In this document: positions 25,581-33,432 of the stretch, in pieces
How positions within the stretch are numbered: the stretch's first letter is position 1
Layout: every line of letters begins with the position of its first letter
NCBI RefSeq assembly: GCF_001613225.1
Contig: NZ_BDBY01000293.1
Coordinates: 1-64,000 of the forward strand
Direction: 5' to 3'
Length of the DNA stretch: 64,000 nucleotides
Source: Nocardia pseudovaccinii NBRC 100343
Lineage (GTDB): Bacteria > Actinomycetota > Actinomycetes > Mycobacteriales > Mycobacteriaceae
Position numbers and translations under genes: made by a program
The notes under the pieces: model-generated
Seen by the model: the letters and a program-made list of their open reading frames with translations, nothing else
Told to the model about the DNA's origin: nothing
Database searches by the model: none

Positions 25581-26663
25581 GTGCCCAACATCTTCCTCAC
25601 CCCCGACATCCTGGCGCGTCGCGGCCTGGCCAACCTCTATGAGCTCACTGTCATGCTGCCGCTGGTCTACCGCGACGTCTCCAGCGACTTCGGGCCACAA
25701 AAGGTCGGCAACACTGTCAACGTCAAACGACCCCCACGCTTCGAAGCCACCACCTTCGACCGTGCCCGCGGCATCGTCATCCAGGACACCGCCGAATCCA
25801 AGATCCCCGTCGTCCTGGACACCATCGCCGATGTCTCGGTCGAAGTCACCAGCGAGGAACTGACCCTCGATATCGAAAGCTTCGACGAACAGATTCTGCG
25901 CCCCGCCATGGAAGCGATCTCCCAGAAAGTCGACCGCGACATCCTCTCGCTGCGCAGCCAGGTCACCCAGCACTGCGGCGCCGAACCCATGGAAGCTGGC
26001 ACCGGCCGCGAATGGGAGAACCCCGAGAACCTGATCGAAGCCGGACGCCTGCTCGACATCAACAGCGTCCCCGCACCCGGACGGCGCGCTGTGGTGGGTC
26101 CGACCACCAAGGCCCGCTGGCTCGGCAAACCGCTGCTGCTGCACGCGGACAAATCCAATTCCACCGCGGCGCTGCGGCAAGGATCCATCGGGCAACAGAT
26201 CGTCGGGTTCGACGCCTTCTGGACCCAGAACGTCGGCCAGCCCGCACCCAACCCGGCACCAGGTGAACCGAGCACCGAGGTCGGTGTCGCCTTCCATTCC
26301 ACCGCTTTCGCTTTCGCGTCCGCGCCGATGGAACTGCCGCCCGGCGCCGACGTGTACACCGTCGAATACAAGGGCCTGTCCATGCGTGTGGCGATGGATT
26401 ACGACATCCGGCACAAGACCACCGTGATCTCCGTCGACACCCTCTACGGCGTCACATGCCTCGACCCTGCCCGCGCCGTGCTGCTCAAGGGCCCCAACGC
26501 CACCACCGCACCCGCACCGAACCCCGCTCCGGCACCCGGCCCGACTCCAGCACCGGCACCCGGGACACAGACGGCCAACAGTGGTGCAGACTCGAATCCC
26601 GGGACCGGGAAACGGAATACACCAACCGGTAAAGATGCCGCCAAGACCTCGGCGGCGGCGTGA
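25581..26663 (+). CDS. Major capsid protein, P22 gp5-like, with Pro/Ala-rich tail
   Basis: A 360-residue capsid protein. The N-terminal region (NIFLTPDILARRGLANL, then VMLPLVYRDVS and GNTVNVKRP) matches the P22-type coat family found in many actinophages. Residues 300-360 are an unusual Pro/Ala-rich repeat (variants of APAPNPAPAPG) ending in a Lys/Thr-rich segment, absent from typical members; it may project from the capsid. GTG 25581 follows GTAGGAGACCCGCT. The stop overlaps the head-tail connector gene by one base. Confidence 0.85.
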   Translation: MPNIFLTPDILARRGLANLYELTVMLPLVYRDVSSDFGPQKVGNTVNVKRPPRFEATTFDRARGIVIQDTAESKIPVVLDTIADVSVEVTSEELTLDIESFDEQILRPAMEAISQKVDRDILSLRSQVTQHCGAEPMEAGTGREWENPENLIEAGRLLDINSVPAPGRRAVVGPTTKARWLGKPLLLHADKSNSTAALRQGSIGQQIVGFDAFWTQNVGQPAPNPAPGEPSTEVGVAFHSTAFAFASAPMELPPGADVYTVEYKGLSMRVAMDYDIRHKTTVISVDTLYGVTCLDPARAVLLKGPNATTAPAPNPAPAPGPTPAPAPGTQTANSGADSNPGTGKRNTPTGKDAAKTSAAA

Positions 26664-27064
26664 TGCTCGTCTACGCCACCCCCGCTGACCTCACCGGCCG
26701 TCTCGACCCTATCCCCAGCCATGCCGTCGCGCTGATCACGGCGGCCTCCACCCGAATCCGCGACATCACCAGCAACGACCTCTACGACATCACCCCCGCG
26801 GGCTTACCTGCCGATGACGACCTGCGCGAAGCGCTGCGCGAAGCAACCTGCCTGCAGGTCATCGCATGGGTAAACGCCGGAATCGATCCCTCGGCCGCCG
26901 GGCTACAGCCAGTGATCGCCAGCCAGAGCGCCGACGGCGGATCGGTCACCTACAGCCGCCCAGACCCCGACACCATCCGGCGGGCAGCCGAACGCCTCTG
27001 CCACGAAGCAGTTCTCATGCTCCGCAACGCAGGATTGGCCAGCGGGCGACCACTCATCTGCTGA
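26663..27064 (+). CDS. Head-tail connector protein
   Basis: A 133-residue helical protein with the pattern of phage head-tail connectors (gp6-like adaptors): an N-terminal YATPADLTGRLDPIP, a central SNDLYDITPAGLP and a LREALREATCLQVIAWVNAG helix. It is placed right after the capsid gene. The start is ATG 26663 in a TGATG overlap; a GTG one codon earlier is also possible. It should sit between portal and tail. Confidence 0.7.
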   Translation: MLVYATPADLTGRLDPIPSHAVALITAASTRIRDITSNDLYDITPAGLPADDDLREALREATCLQVIAWVNAGIDPSAAGLQPVIASQSADGGSVTYSRPDPDTIRRAAERLCHEAVLMLRNAGLASGRPLIC

Positions 27065-27420
27065 TGACCACACCGGACTACCCGCACGGGGTGATGCTCG
27101 AGATATATCGCGAAGGCGAACCCGACGCCTACGGCGACCTGCGCGACGAACACGGCCAACTCCTCGACCGCTACGCCCACCCCAGCCACACCATCGGCCC
27201 GTGTGCGATCTCCTGGACGACCAGCGAGGAATACATCGACGGCGAAACCATCACCGTCGCAGCACAAATCACCGCCCCACTCGATTCCGACGTCTTACCC
27301 GCCGATCGAGCCAAGGTCGATGGCCAGCCTTTCCGCATCGTCGGCAGCATCCTCACTCCACGCAACCCACTCACCGGATGGTCACCAGGCAGACGATTCC
27401 GCATCGCACGAGGATTCTGA
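27064..27420 (+). CDS. Head closure (stopper) protein
   Basis: A 118-residue beta-rich protein. The C-terminal half has VDGQPFRIVGSILTPRNPLTGWSPGRRFRI, typical of phage head-closure or stopper proteins in this position. It overlaps the connector stop by one base. Its last third reappears in a decayed copy at 29650-29819 after the inserted GTPase cassette, showing that this gene borders a recombination site. The intact copy is here, so head completion should not be impaired. Confidence 0.7.
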   Translation: MTTPDYPHGVMLEIYREGEPDAYGDLRDEHGQLLDRYAHPSHTIGPCAISWTTSEEYIDGETITVAAQITAPLDSDVLPADRAKVDGQPFRIVGSILTPRNPLTGWSPGRRFRIARGF

Positions 27421-27654
27421 ACGCGGACATGCCGATTCGCTGACTCTGATGGCGTCCGGTTTCTCCTCCTCGCGGCCTGTCGCCGCGTATCGTCACTACT
27501 ACTGCGTGTGATAGCAAGAGCGGCTGAGCGACGCTGTCGATCCCAGCGTCCGCATCCGGCAATACCCGATGGTCGATGCCGTCTGGTTTGTGGGAAGTGA
27601 GCGTGAATTTCAGATCCCAGAGCGAAATCCGTTTGCTTCCTGTAGCTTTCATTT

Positions 27655-28494
27655 GTGATCATGTGGTCGCAGGCCATGCACCAAATCCGGACCAGTGCCA
27701 CTGCGCCCGATCTTGGGCTAAGGGCTAGTCGCTTCGCACCTTTGGATCGTGTCCCGGTAGTCATTGCAGGAAACGCTGGCGCTGGCAAGAGCCAACTTTG
27801 GTCGAAGTTGACACTACATAGCAACACTCCCGCGGTGATGAGTGTTGCGCGCGACAATGGGTACATGTTGTCCATGGTCAACCATGCGAAGGTCTCGACG
27901 GCGCTGACGACCATCCCTGGCCAACCGGGTCGTCCGCGCTACGCCGCAACGCGGTTCCTGTTCGGGGACTCCGCACGAGTCGATGGCGTTGTCTACCTCG
28001 CAAGTGCGGGTTTCGACCATATTTGGCCAGCCTTCTCAGATGTGGTTGCGGACATGCTGATGCGGCGAGGGGCATTCGACATAAACGGACTCATCGCCCG
28101 CAACAAGAAGACGGAAGCGGCTGGCTTCGAAGAGATATGCAAGGATATTCGTGCGAAGTTCTCCTTGACCGATGGCAACAAATATCTCTGTCCGAAGTGG
28201 CTTCTGGTCTTGGTAAACAAGGCCGACCTGTATTGGTCGGACAGAAGCTCGGTAGCGAACTATTATTTGCCGGGACGCGGAAGTGACTTCGATCAACACG
28301 CTCAACAACTATTGAACTACGTCGGGCGAGATCTATTAAAATACTACGTTCTTCCGGTCGCTGCCGAAACGGAGGAATATAAGTTCGGTTCATCATTCGG
28401 AACAATTACTTCACCGAGTCTGCTCAATGCCAACCAGCGGGATATGTCTCTCAAAATACTAGTCGACAACCTCGGAGAATTGTGCCATGCCTAG
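27655..28494 (+). CDS. GTPase-like P-loop protein in prophage cargo
   Basis: A 279-residue P-loop protein. Walker A is GNAGAGKS at 39-46, a TIPGQPG segment at 86-92 stands where Arf/Ras-type GTPases have DxPGQ, and VNKADL (N188, K189, D191) is the guanine-specificity motif NKxD. The Asp of the DxxG switch II motif is Thr, which may affect hydrolysis. It is flanked by phage structural genes but is not structural. Start 27655 (GTG) is weakly supported; an ATG two codons on is possible. It overlaps the next gene by eight bases. A role in superinfection exclusion or abortive infection with the two membrane partners is proposed, not shown. Confidence 0.65.
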   Translation: MIMWSQAMHQIRTSATAPDLGLRASRFAPLDRVPVVIAGNAGAGKSQLWSKLTLHSNTPAVMSVARDNGYMLSMVNHAKVSTALTTIPGQPGRPRYAATRFLFGDSARVDGVVYLASAGFDHIWPAFSDVVADMLMRRGAFDINGLIARNKKTEAAGFEEICKDIRAKFSLTDGNKYLCPKWLLVLVNKADLYWSDRSSVANYYLPGRGSDFDQHAQQLLNYVGRDLLKYYVLPVAAETEEYKFGSSFGTITSPSLLNANQRDMSLKILVDNLGELCHA

Positions 28495-28993
28495 ACCCTA
28501 TATACCAGAAGATGACGGTCTAGACCTTCAGGAAGTGCGTCGCCTGCGCGACTGGCAACTCGCGGACGGCCATGATATGGAGAACGCCTTACAGGCGGCC
28601 GAGCGGCTGCTTGGCGAAGCGGATGAGCGCCACCGCCACGAGGAGAATCGAACATTCACGATCGTATCGTTAATCGTTGCCGTCGGCCTTTCGCTAGCAG
28701 CCTCGTTGTTTGCTATTAGATCGCTTTCCTCGCTCAATCTGGCCGGGATTCCAATTTTCATATCGAGTATCGTCCTGTTCGTCCTGGTGCGCGCTTTGCA
28801 AAGGCAGCGTCGACGAATGGCGCATGACTACACCTTGCAGCTCTCGGCTGAGCTCGCCTCCCTCATCGGCGAGGTCTATATTGAGATCTCCGAGCGGGAA
28901 CAATGGAGCCTTCTCCGTAGGCAATCGACGAGACTCAGGCTTAATGCGTTTCCGCAGTATGATGACGTAAGGCGCCGGGTGTCTGATGGATAG
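28487..28993 (+). CDS. Two-TM membrane protein partnered with GTPase
   Basis: A 168-residue protein with a charged helical N-terminus (about 1-55), two hydrophobic segments close together (FTIVSLIVAVGLSLAASLFA and IPIFISSIVLFVLVRAL) and a basic amphipathic C-terminal domain (QRQRRRMAHDY onward) likely in the cytoplasm. It overlaps the GTPase gene by eight bases and the next membrane gene by eight bases, so the three products should be made together. The soluble ends could contact the GTPase. Codons are more A/T-rich than those of flanking phage genes. No known family recognised. Confidence 0.55.
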   Translation: MPRPYIPEDDGLDLQEVRRLRDWQLADGHDMENALQAAERLLGEADERHRHEENRTFTIVSLIVAVGLSLAASLFAIRSLSSLNLAGIPIFISSIVLFVLVRALQRQRRRMAHDYTLQLSAELASLIGEVYIEISEREQWSLLRRQSTRLRLNAFPQYDDVRRRVSDG

Positions 28994-29369
28994 CGCATCT
29001 TCGGAAAAATCGAAAAGACCCATTGAGATATTTCTTACAGGCTTGGGTACAACTGCGGATGGTTTGAGCCTTGCGACGTTTATCGGCGTGCCGACAGACA
29101 GCTATGCTGTACGGTTCAGTGTTGTAGCTGCGTTGAGTTTTCTTGCGGTGTTCTTGACCGGCGCCGCGCTGTACACCTCCATTACTCGCTGGTTGTCAGT
29201 TGAAGGCAGCTTCTATCCGGCGAAGTTTCACACGCGGCAGATATTCATGGCGGTGTTCATGTTTCTAGTGAGTGTGGGATTGGCCATCGGGCTGCTTCTG
29301 CACATTCCGCATGAGCCGTCGAAGGCCGATCAGCCGAGCAGTCCTCAGACATCCACCACTGCCCAATAG
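28986..29369 (+). CDS. Second small membrane protein of the GTPase cassette
   Basis: A 127-residue membrane protein: a short charged start, a hydrophobic region from about residue 15 that may be re-entrant, two clear transmembrane helices (FSVVAALSFLAVFLTGAALY and IFMAVFMFLVSVGLAIGLLL) and a Ser/Pro/Thr-rich tail. It is coupled by overlap to the preceding gene. GTPase plus two membrane proteins resembles a signalling or pore module. The tail suggests the C-terminus may face outward or be flexible. No homologous family recognised. Confidence 0.55.
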   Translation: MDSASSEKSKRPIEIFLTGLGTTADGLSLATFIGVPTDSYAVRFSVVAALSFLAVFLTGAALYTSITRWLSVEGSFYPAKFHTRQIFMAVFMFLVSVGLAIGLLLHIPHEPSKADQPSSPQTSTTAQ

Positions 29370-29649
29370 ACCTCCATGCCAGCTACGGCCTCCGTGCTCC
29401 CTACGGGCCTGCGGCGTCAGGTCGTCTGCGGACCACCGGCGTAACGAACGCCGTGAAGGCCGCCGTATGCGATGCATTGCCTATCAATGAGTTTCCGGCG
29501 CAGCTGAGAGCCCCGACTCCGCCACGCCCGCACCGATCTCCGACACGGAACCATCCAGCGCCGGGACCCGCAGGGCGATAACGCTCATGGGGTAGTGAAT
29601 GCCGCACCCGGGCAAGCTGACCGCCACAGGCAACGAGCCGATTATGTGG

Positions 29650-29819
29650 CTGGGTGAGCGTAGCGGTCGACCGCCACGCTCGGTTCCGATGTACTCGCCA
29701 TCGACCGCGTGAAGGTCTATCGAGAGCCGTTCCGGATCGTCGGCGCGGTCCTAACTCCACGCAACCCCAAGACCGGCTGGACGCAGGGGAGATGCTTCCG
29801 CATCACCTGCGGATTCTGA
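29650..29819 (+). pseudogene. Decayed 3' copy of the head closure gene
   Basis: Translation ending at 29819 gives DVLAIDRVKVYREPFRIVG and then VLTPRNPKTGWTQGRCFRI, closely parallel to the end of the intact gene at 27064-27420 (PFRIVGSILTPRNPLTGWSP). The copy is frameshifted near 29670 and has no 5' end. It directly precedes the next phage gene at 29838, so the cassette is bounded by the full gene on its left and this relic on its right. Both share the sense of the phage operon. The divergence between the copies suggests recombination between related phages or an old duplication. Confidence 0.75.
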
Positions 29820-29837
29820 ACCACCGCAGGAGGCTTC

Positions 29838-30134
29838 GTGGACTACGACCCCACCGGCAACACCCTCGACCTCGCCATCGACGTCGGCGAGGACACCCGC
29901 GAGATTCTGCAACAAATCGTCGAGGTCGGCGCGGACTACTGGCGCACCCGATCCCACCGGCGCACCGGACACAACGCCACCTCCGTCACCGGCTATGTCG
30001 ACCCAGGTGAAGGCCACCAATTCGGTGTCGTCTTTGCCTACAGCCATTACGCCCGCTACCGCGAAGAAGGCACCCGACACAACACCGCCGAACACATCAT
30101 GGCCGACTTGCTGCACCTGATCGAGGGCCTGTGA
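29838..30134 (+). CDS. HK97 gp10-like neck protein
   Basis: A 98-residue protein with the pattern of small neck or tail-component proteins: an N-terminal VGEDTREILQQIVEVGADYWR helix and a YSHYARYREEGTRHNTAEHIM segment, like the Y-x-x-(Y/F)-x-E-x-GT motif of gp10-like proteins. GTG 29838 follows GCAGGAGGCTTC. It precedes the tail terminator by a small overlap and completes the head-tail junction set after the interrupted region. Confidence 0.65.
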   Translation: MDYDPTGNTLDLAIDVGEDTREILQQIVEVGADYWRTRSHRRTGHNATSVTGYVDPGEGHQFGVVFAYSHYARYREEGTRHNTAEHIMADLLHLIEGL

Positions 30135-30499
30135 TGCCTACCTACCCGAACGTGCACGAAGTGCTCATCACCCTGCTGACACCGATCGCGCCGACTGTCA
30201 AGACGAAGCGGCAAGGACAACCATTGCCCTACAACCTCGTTCGCCGCATCGGTGGAGCCGAAGACGGCGTCACCGACCGACCTATCGTGCGCGTCGATAA
30301 CTACGCCAGCACCGACGAACAGGCCGAACACATGAAAGAAGCCTGTCGCCAACGCATCACCGAATCCGGATGCACCCTCGTCGATGGTGTTCTGATCGAC
30401 ACCGCTCGTGAGATCACCGGTGGCCAGGACACTTCCATGCCCGATCCCAGCGACCGCAAACAAACAGCCGTCTACCAGTTGTCACTTCGGTCGTTGTAG
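30134..30499 (+). CDS. Tail terminator-like protein
   Basis: A 121-residue protein. The first half (YPNVHEVLITLLTPIAP) is a helix, and the middle has beta strands with VRVDNYAS. Size, position after the gp10-like gene and before the tail genes, and the alpha/beta pattern match tail terminators or tail-completion proteins. The ATG at 30134 lies in a TGATG overlap. It is the last phage gene before the second cargo insertion. Confidence 0.6.
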   Translation: MPTYPNVHEVLITLLTPIAPTVKTKRQGQPLPYNLVRRIGGAEDGVTDRPIVRVDNYASTDEQAEHMKEACRQRITESGCTLVDGVLIDTAREITGGQDTSMPDPSDRKQTAVYQLSLRSL

Positions 30500-30591
30500 C
30501 CAGACCGATGAAGTGTTCTGGCGCATACATCGTTATCAACGCAGTAGCGGTTTGTGACCGCCGTCTGCGGGATTCGGCATCCCTGACCTAA

Positions 30592-30981
30592 TCATGGTCG
30601 CGGCGGCGTCGAAGGACCTTCAGCCGTGCTCAGCGCACGGTGGATGCGTGATCGCCGGGTCGCGCGAGCGTTGAGCAGCAGCCGCAATACGGTTATCGCT
30701 CGGCGGGCGCGAAGTTCACGCGTGAACAAGGCGACGACCGTCGCGAGAAGGACCGCGAAGGCATCGGTCGACGCGCGTAGGACAACCGAGACGGCAAAGG
30801 CTACCGAGGTGATCGACAACAGGGCCATTGGCGCAGACATCAGCGTTGTTCTCCTGGCATGCGAAGAAACAACGCCAGCTGCGCGGAGCTCTACAACAGT
30901 GGCCGTTGTAGCGGCCACCCCCACAGAGAAGAGACAGATGGCGAGGACAACGCCGATTATCGCATTCTGGCGTCGGTTCGG
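30592..30981 (-). other. Membrane-segment reading frame after RNase III stop codon
   Basis: Downstream of the TAG that ends the RNase III-like gene (30982-30984), the same frame stays open for 130 codons to a stop at 30592. The product has three hydrophobic stretches (AIIGVVLAICLFSVGVAATT, MALLSITSVAFAVSVVL and AFAVLLATVVALF) and a basic C-terminus. It has no ATG at its head; the first GTG (30924) would cut the first hydrophobic segment and has no ribosome-binding site. It may be made by read-through or re-initiation, or be the relic of a separate or fused gene. Confidence 0.4.
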
Positions 30982-31701
30982 CTAGCCCAGATTCGCGGCG
31001 CCCAGCGTGGTACAAGCCTGTTGCGCGGCATACTGCTGAGCCTGCTTCTTGCTACCGCCCTCGCCTACACCTACGACTGCGCCGCCCACCAAGACCGTGG
31101 CGGTAAACCGCCGCTCATGCTGCGGCCCTCGATCCCGCACCGTGTACTCCGGCATGCCCAGTTGCCGGCTTGCCGTCAGCTCCTGCAGGTTCGTCTTCCA
31201 GTCCGGACCACCGCCGGGGTCCTGTGTCGCCGCTGCTATCGCCTGCTCGAACCATGCTGAGACCAACCGTGATGAGGTATCGATGCCGTGCTGCAGATAG
31301 ACGGCACCGACGATCGCCTTCAACGCACCGGCGAGGATGCTGTCCTTGTCTCGCCCGCCGGTAGCGGCTTCACCACGACCTAGCCGTATGTATTGCCCCA
31401 AGCCGCCGGGTACGCAACGGCGCGCGACATCAGCGACCGAATGCATGTTGACCACCGCCGTACGCAGCTTCTCCAGCTGGCCCTCGTGGAGATGACTGTT
31501 TCTGTCATACAGCACATCGGAGACTCCCAGTGACACCATGGCACTGCCGAGGAACTCCAGACGCTCACTGTGAACCTGTCCGGCGTGCTCGTACGCGAAG
31601 GAACGATGGGTTAATGCTTGCAGCACCAGGGCTGCATCGACTGCCAACCCAGTCGCATGGGCCACCGCGGCAACACCGTCCCGCCGATCACCTGGTCGCA
31701 C
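30982..31701 (-). CDS. RNase III-like protein with altered catalytic residues
   Basis: A 239-residue protein with an RNase III domain (residues about 15-145) and a C-terminal dsRNA-binding domain (about 165-235, ending GEGGSKKQAQQYAAQQA). The overall pattern closely follows mycobacterial RNase III. The signature reads SERLEFLGSAM where the family has NERLEFLGDA, so the first metal-binding Asp is Ser; and SILAGALKAIVGA stands where the family has SILADGMESLLGA, so the essential Asp and Glu of that helix are Gly and Lys. It is therefore predicted to bind dsRNA without cutting it. It sits in a phage operon on the opposite strand. Confidence 0.8.
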   Translation of the reverse strand: MRPGDRRDGVAAVAHATGLAVDAALVLQALTHRSFAYEHAGQVHSERLEFLGSAMVSLGVSDVLYDRNSHLHEGQLEKLRTAVVNMHSVADVARRCVPGGLGQYIRLGRGEAATGGRDKDSILAGALKAIVGAVYLQHGIDTSSRLVSAWFEQAIAAATQDPGGGPDWKTNLQELTASRQLGMPEYTVRDRGPQHERRFTATVLVGGAVVGVGEGGSKKQAQQYAAQQACTTLGAANLG

Positions 31702-32120
31702 CGCGCCCCCTCCGGTCTGCGTGCTGTGCGATCATGCCACGCTCGATGATGAAGCAAAAGTATCCCGAGACTCCAACGCCACGGCCTGCGGCGACCGAGT
31801 CAATCGCTTGTTTACGCCAGAACCAAACGGTGGGCGGCCCGTCGCCGCTTGGTGCTCGCTGCGTCTTGTCCAACAGCTCGTAGCAGGCGATGATCTGCGA
31901 CGGCTTTTGCGCGGTCTCCGAGTCCGGATCTGGCTGTCGCTCAGGAAGTTTCGACACCTCGTAGTCGACGAACGCAAGCAGTAGCGCCCGCACCACCATA
32001 TTCGCGCCGGGATTGACGTATGCGACATCGCGTGGCCACGAGAAGGTGACGCAACTCGACCGGTTGTCCCGCCGGAAAGCCCCCAGCGACGTCGACTTGG
32101 CTCGGCTCCCGATCAGTCAT
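31688..32120 (-). CDS. Unknown protein upstream of RNase III-like gene, apparent frameshift
   Basis: ATG 32120 follows GAGGTGCATCG and gives MTDREPSQVDVAG; the coding pattern then moves to another frame, continuing FRRDNRSSCVTFSWPRD and VAYVNPGAN to a stop at 31688. The switch fits one extra base in the run of five G on the minus strand (plus-strand C run at 32080-32084), about 30 bases after the start. Corrected, the product is about 143 residues. As read, the frame has no normal start before ATG 31999. It overlaps the RNase III-like gene by 14 bases. No domain was recognised; a TVWFWRKQAIDSVA helix and a GYFCFIIER segment suggest a compact protein. Confidence 0.45.
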
Positions 32121-32334
32121 CGATGCACCTCAAATGCCCACCTGCTAGGCGACGAAGTCGCGCAGCCACACCGCACCCGGTGAGACCGAACTCTGGAATC
32201 AGCTCGGACACAACGAGATCCAGCCGGTTGCTCACCCAGTACTCCCTACCGGCAAAGGAGGGACCGCCATGTCGATATGGCACATCACGATCACCAACCA
32301 GGGTGATCACCTCGAAGAAATAAGGAGAACCGTT

Positions 32335-32634
32335 ATGGCACAGCAGGACACGATCGACGCCCTGGCCGCCCAGCTGGACAAGGCGCGCGGCGAGATCGTC
32401 ACCGAGATCAGCCGCCTGGAAGACCTGGTCGCCGCTGGTGGCGGTGAGCAGCTGGACTTCACCGCCCTCAAGCAACGCGTGCAGGCCCTCGACGACGTGG
32501 TCGCCGACACCCCGGCACCCGGTGGTGAACAGCCACAGAACCCGCAGGAGCCGGGCACCGAACAGCCCACTCCCGCGCCGGGTTCGGAGGAGCCCGCCCC
32601 CGCCCCAGGCACCGATCCGGCCGAAGCGGCCTGA
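32335..32634 (+). CDS. Coiled-coil phage protein with Pro/Glu-rich tail
   Basis: A 99-residue protein: an N-terminal coiled coil (MAQQDTIDALAAQLDKARGE onward) and a Pro/Glu/Ala-rich C-terminal half (PAPGSEEPAPAPGTDP-like). The start ATG 32335 follows AAGGAGAACCGTT. An in-frame ATG at 32269, also with a good site (AAAGGAGGGACCGCC), would add 22 residues, so two start sites are possible. It is the first phage gene after the second cargo. The tail resembles that of the major capsid protein, suggesting a decoration or head/tail-surface role. Confidence 0.5.
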   Translation: MAQQDTIDALAAQLDKARGEIVTEISRLEDLVAAGGGEQLDFTALKQRVQALDDVVADTPAPGGEQPQNPQEPGTEQPTPAPGSEEPAPAPGTDPAEAA

Positions 32635-32641
32635 CCATCGC

Positions 32642-32681
32642 CGCCGCTGCCTCCCACCCGCTGAGGTGGGAGGCAGCGGCG
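32642..32681 (+). terminator. 17-base-pair hairpin before the tail tube gene
   Basis: A perfect inverted repeat (CGCCGCTGCCTCCCACC and its complement) of 17 base pairs with a 6-base loop, 8 bases after the preceding stop and 26 before the tail protein gene. No T-run follows, so partial termination or mRNA stabilisation upstream of the abundant tail tube gene is more likely than full termination. Confidence 0.55.
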
Positions 32682-32706
32682 CGTTCGCGGGAGTGAGGGA
32701 TTCCTG

Positions 32707-33432
32707 ATGTCCGTAGCCACCTTCGAGCAGATCGTCAACGCGAACAAGGATCTGCTGTTCAAACCGCTCAAGGGGGCGGTGCTTGTCGCGCCGATGACCG
32801 TCGAGGTGCCGATCGCGTTCACCGCGGGGGCGTCGGCGAAGTTCCAGTCGCTGGAGGGGTATTCGTCGCTGGGGTTGATCGACAAATCCGGTGGCCCGCA
32901 GTTCAAGCCCGAGCAGCAGCTGTCGGAGACCGAGAGCTGGGGCTGGCTCGAGCCGACGCGTTCGGACATCGTCAAACGCGACATGAGTGTCGGGTTCACC
33001 GCCCAGGAGTTCAAACGTGCTGTGCTGGAGCTGGTTTCGGGTCGCAGTCTGGCTGATGTGAAGGCTGATGCGGTGACCAAGGAGTTGTCGTGGAACGAGC
33101 CGGTCTCCCCGGACACCATCCACTATCGGGTGATCTTCTTGTTCGTCGATGGTGTCGGTGCGCGGGAGAAGTGGGTGTTGCGGGTGATGCCGCGCGCCTC
33201 GGTGACCGAGGTCGGTCAGCAGCAGTGGAACGCCGAACAGGTCGCGTCGTGGCCGATCACGGTCAAGGCCACCGTTGATGACAAGCTCGGCTATTCGATG
33301 CGCAATGTCCTGTGCGGCCCTGGCGTCGGTGACTTGGTCATCCCGATGGGCTTCACCATCGCCACCCCACCCCCGACTCCGCCGCCCGCCAGCACCAGTG
33401 GGACCGCGGGCACACCACAGAAGGTGGCATAA
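32707..33432 (+). CDS. Major tail (tube) protein
   Basis: A 241-residue protein in the tail-tube position, just before the tail chaperone pair. It has beta-rich content with FVDGVGAREKWVLRVMPRASV, a pattern seen in actinophage tail tube proteins, and ends in a short Pro/Thr-rich extension. ATG 32707 follows GAGTGAGGGATTCCTG. Its TAA is directly followed by the next ATG. It should polymerise to form the siphovirus tail tube. Confidence 0.75.
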   Translation: MSVATFEQIVNANKDLLFKPLKGAVLVAPMTVEVPIAFTAGASAKFQSLEGYSSLGLIDKSGGPQFKPEQQLSETESWGWLEPTRSDIVKRDMSVGFTAQEFKRAVLELVSGRSLADVKADAVTKELSWNEPVSPDTIHYRVIFLFVDGVGAREKWVLRVMPRASVTEVGQQQWNAEQVASWPITVKATVDDKLGYSMRNVLCGPGVGDLVIPMGFTIATPPPTPPPASTSGTAGTPQKVA

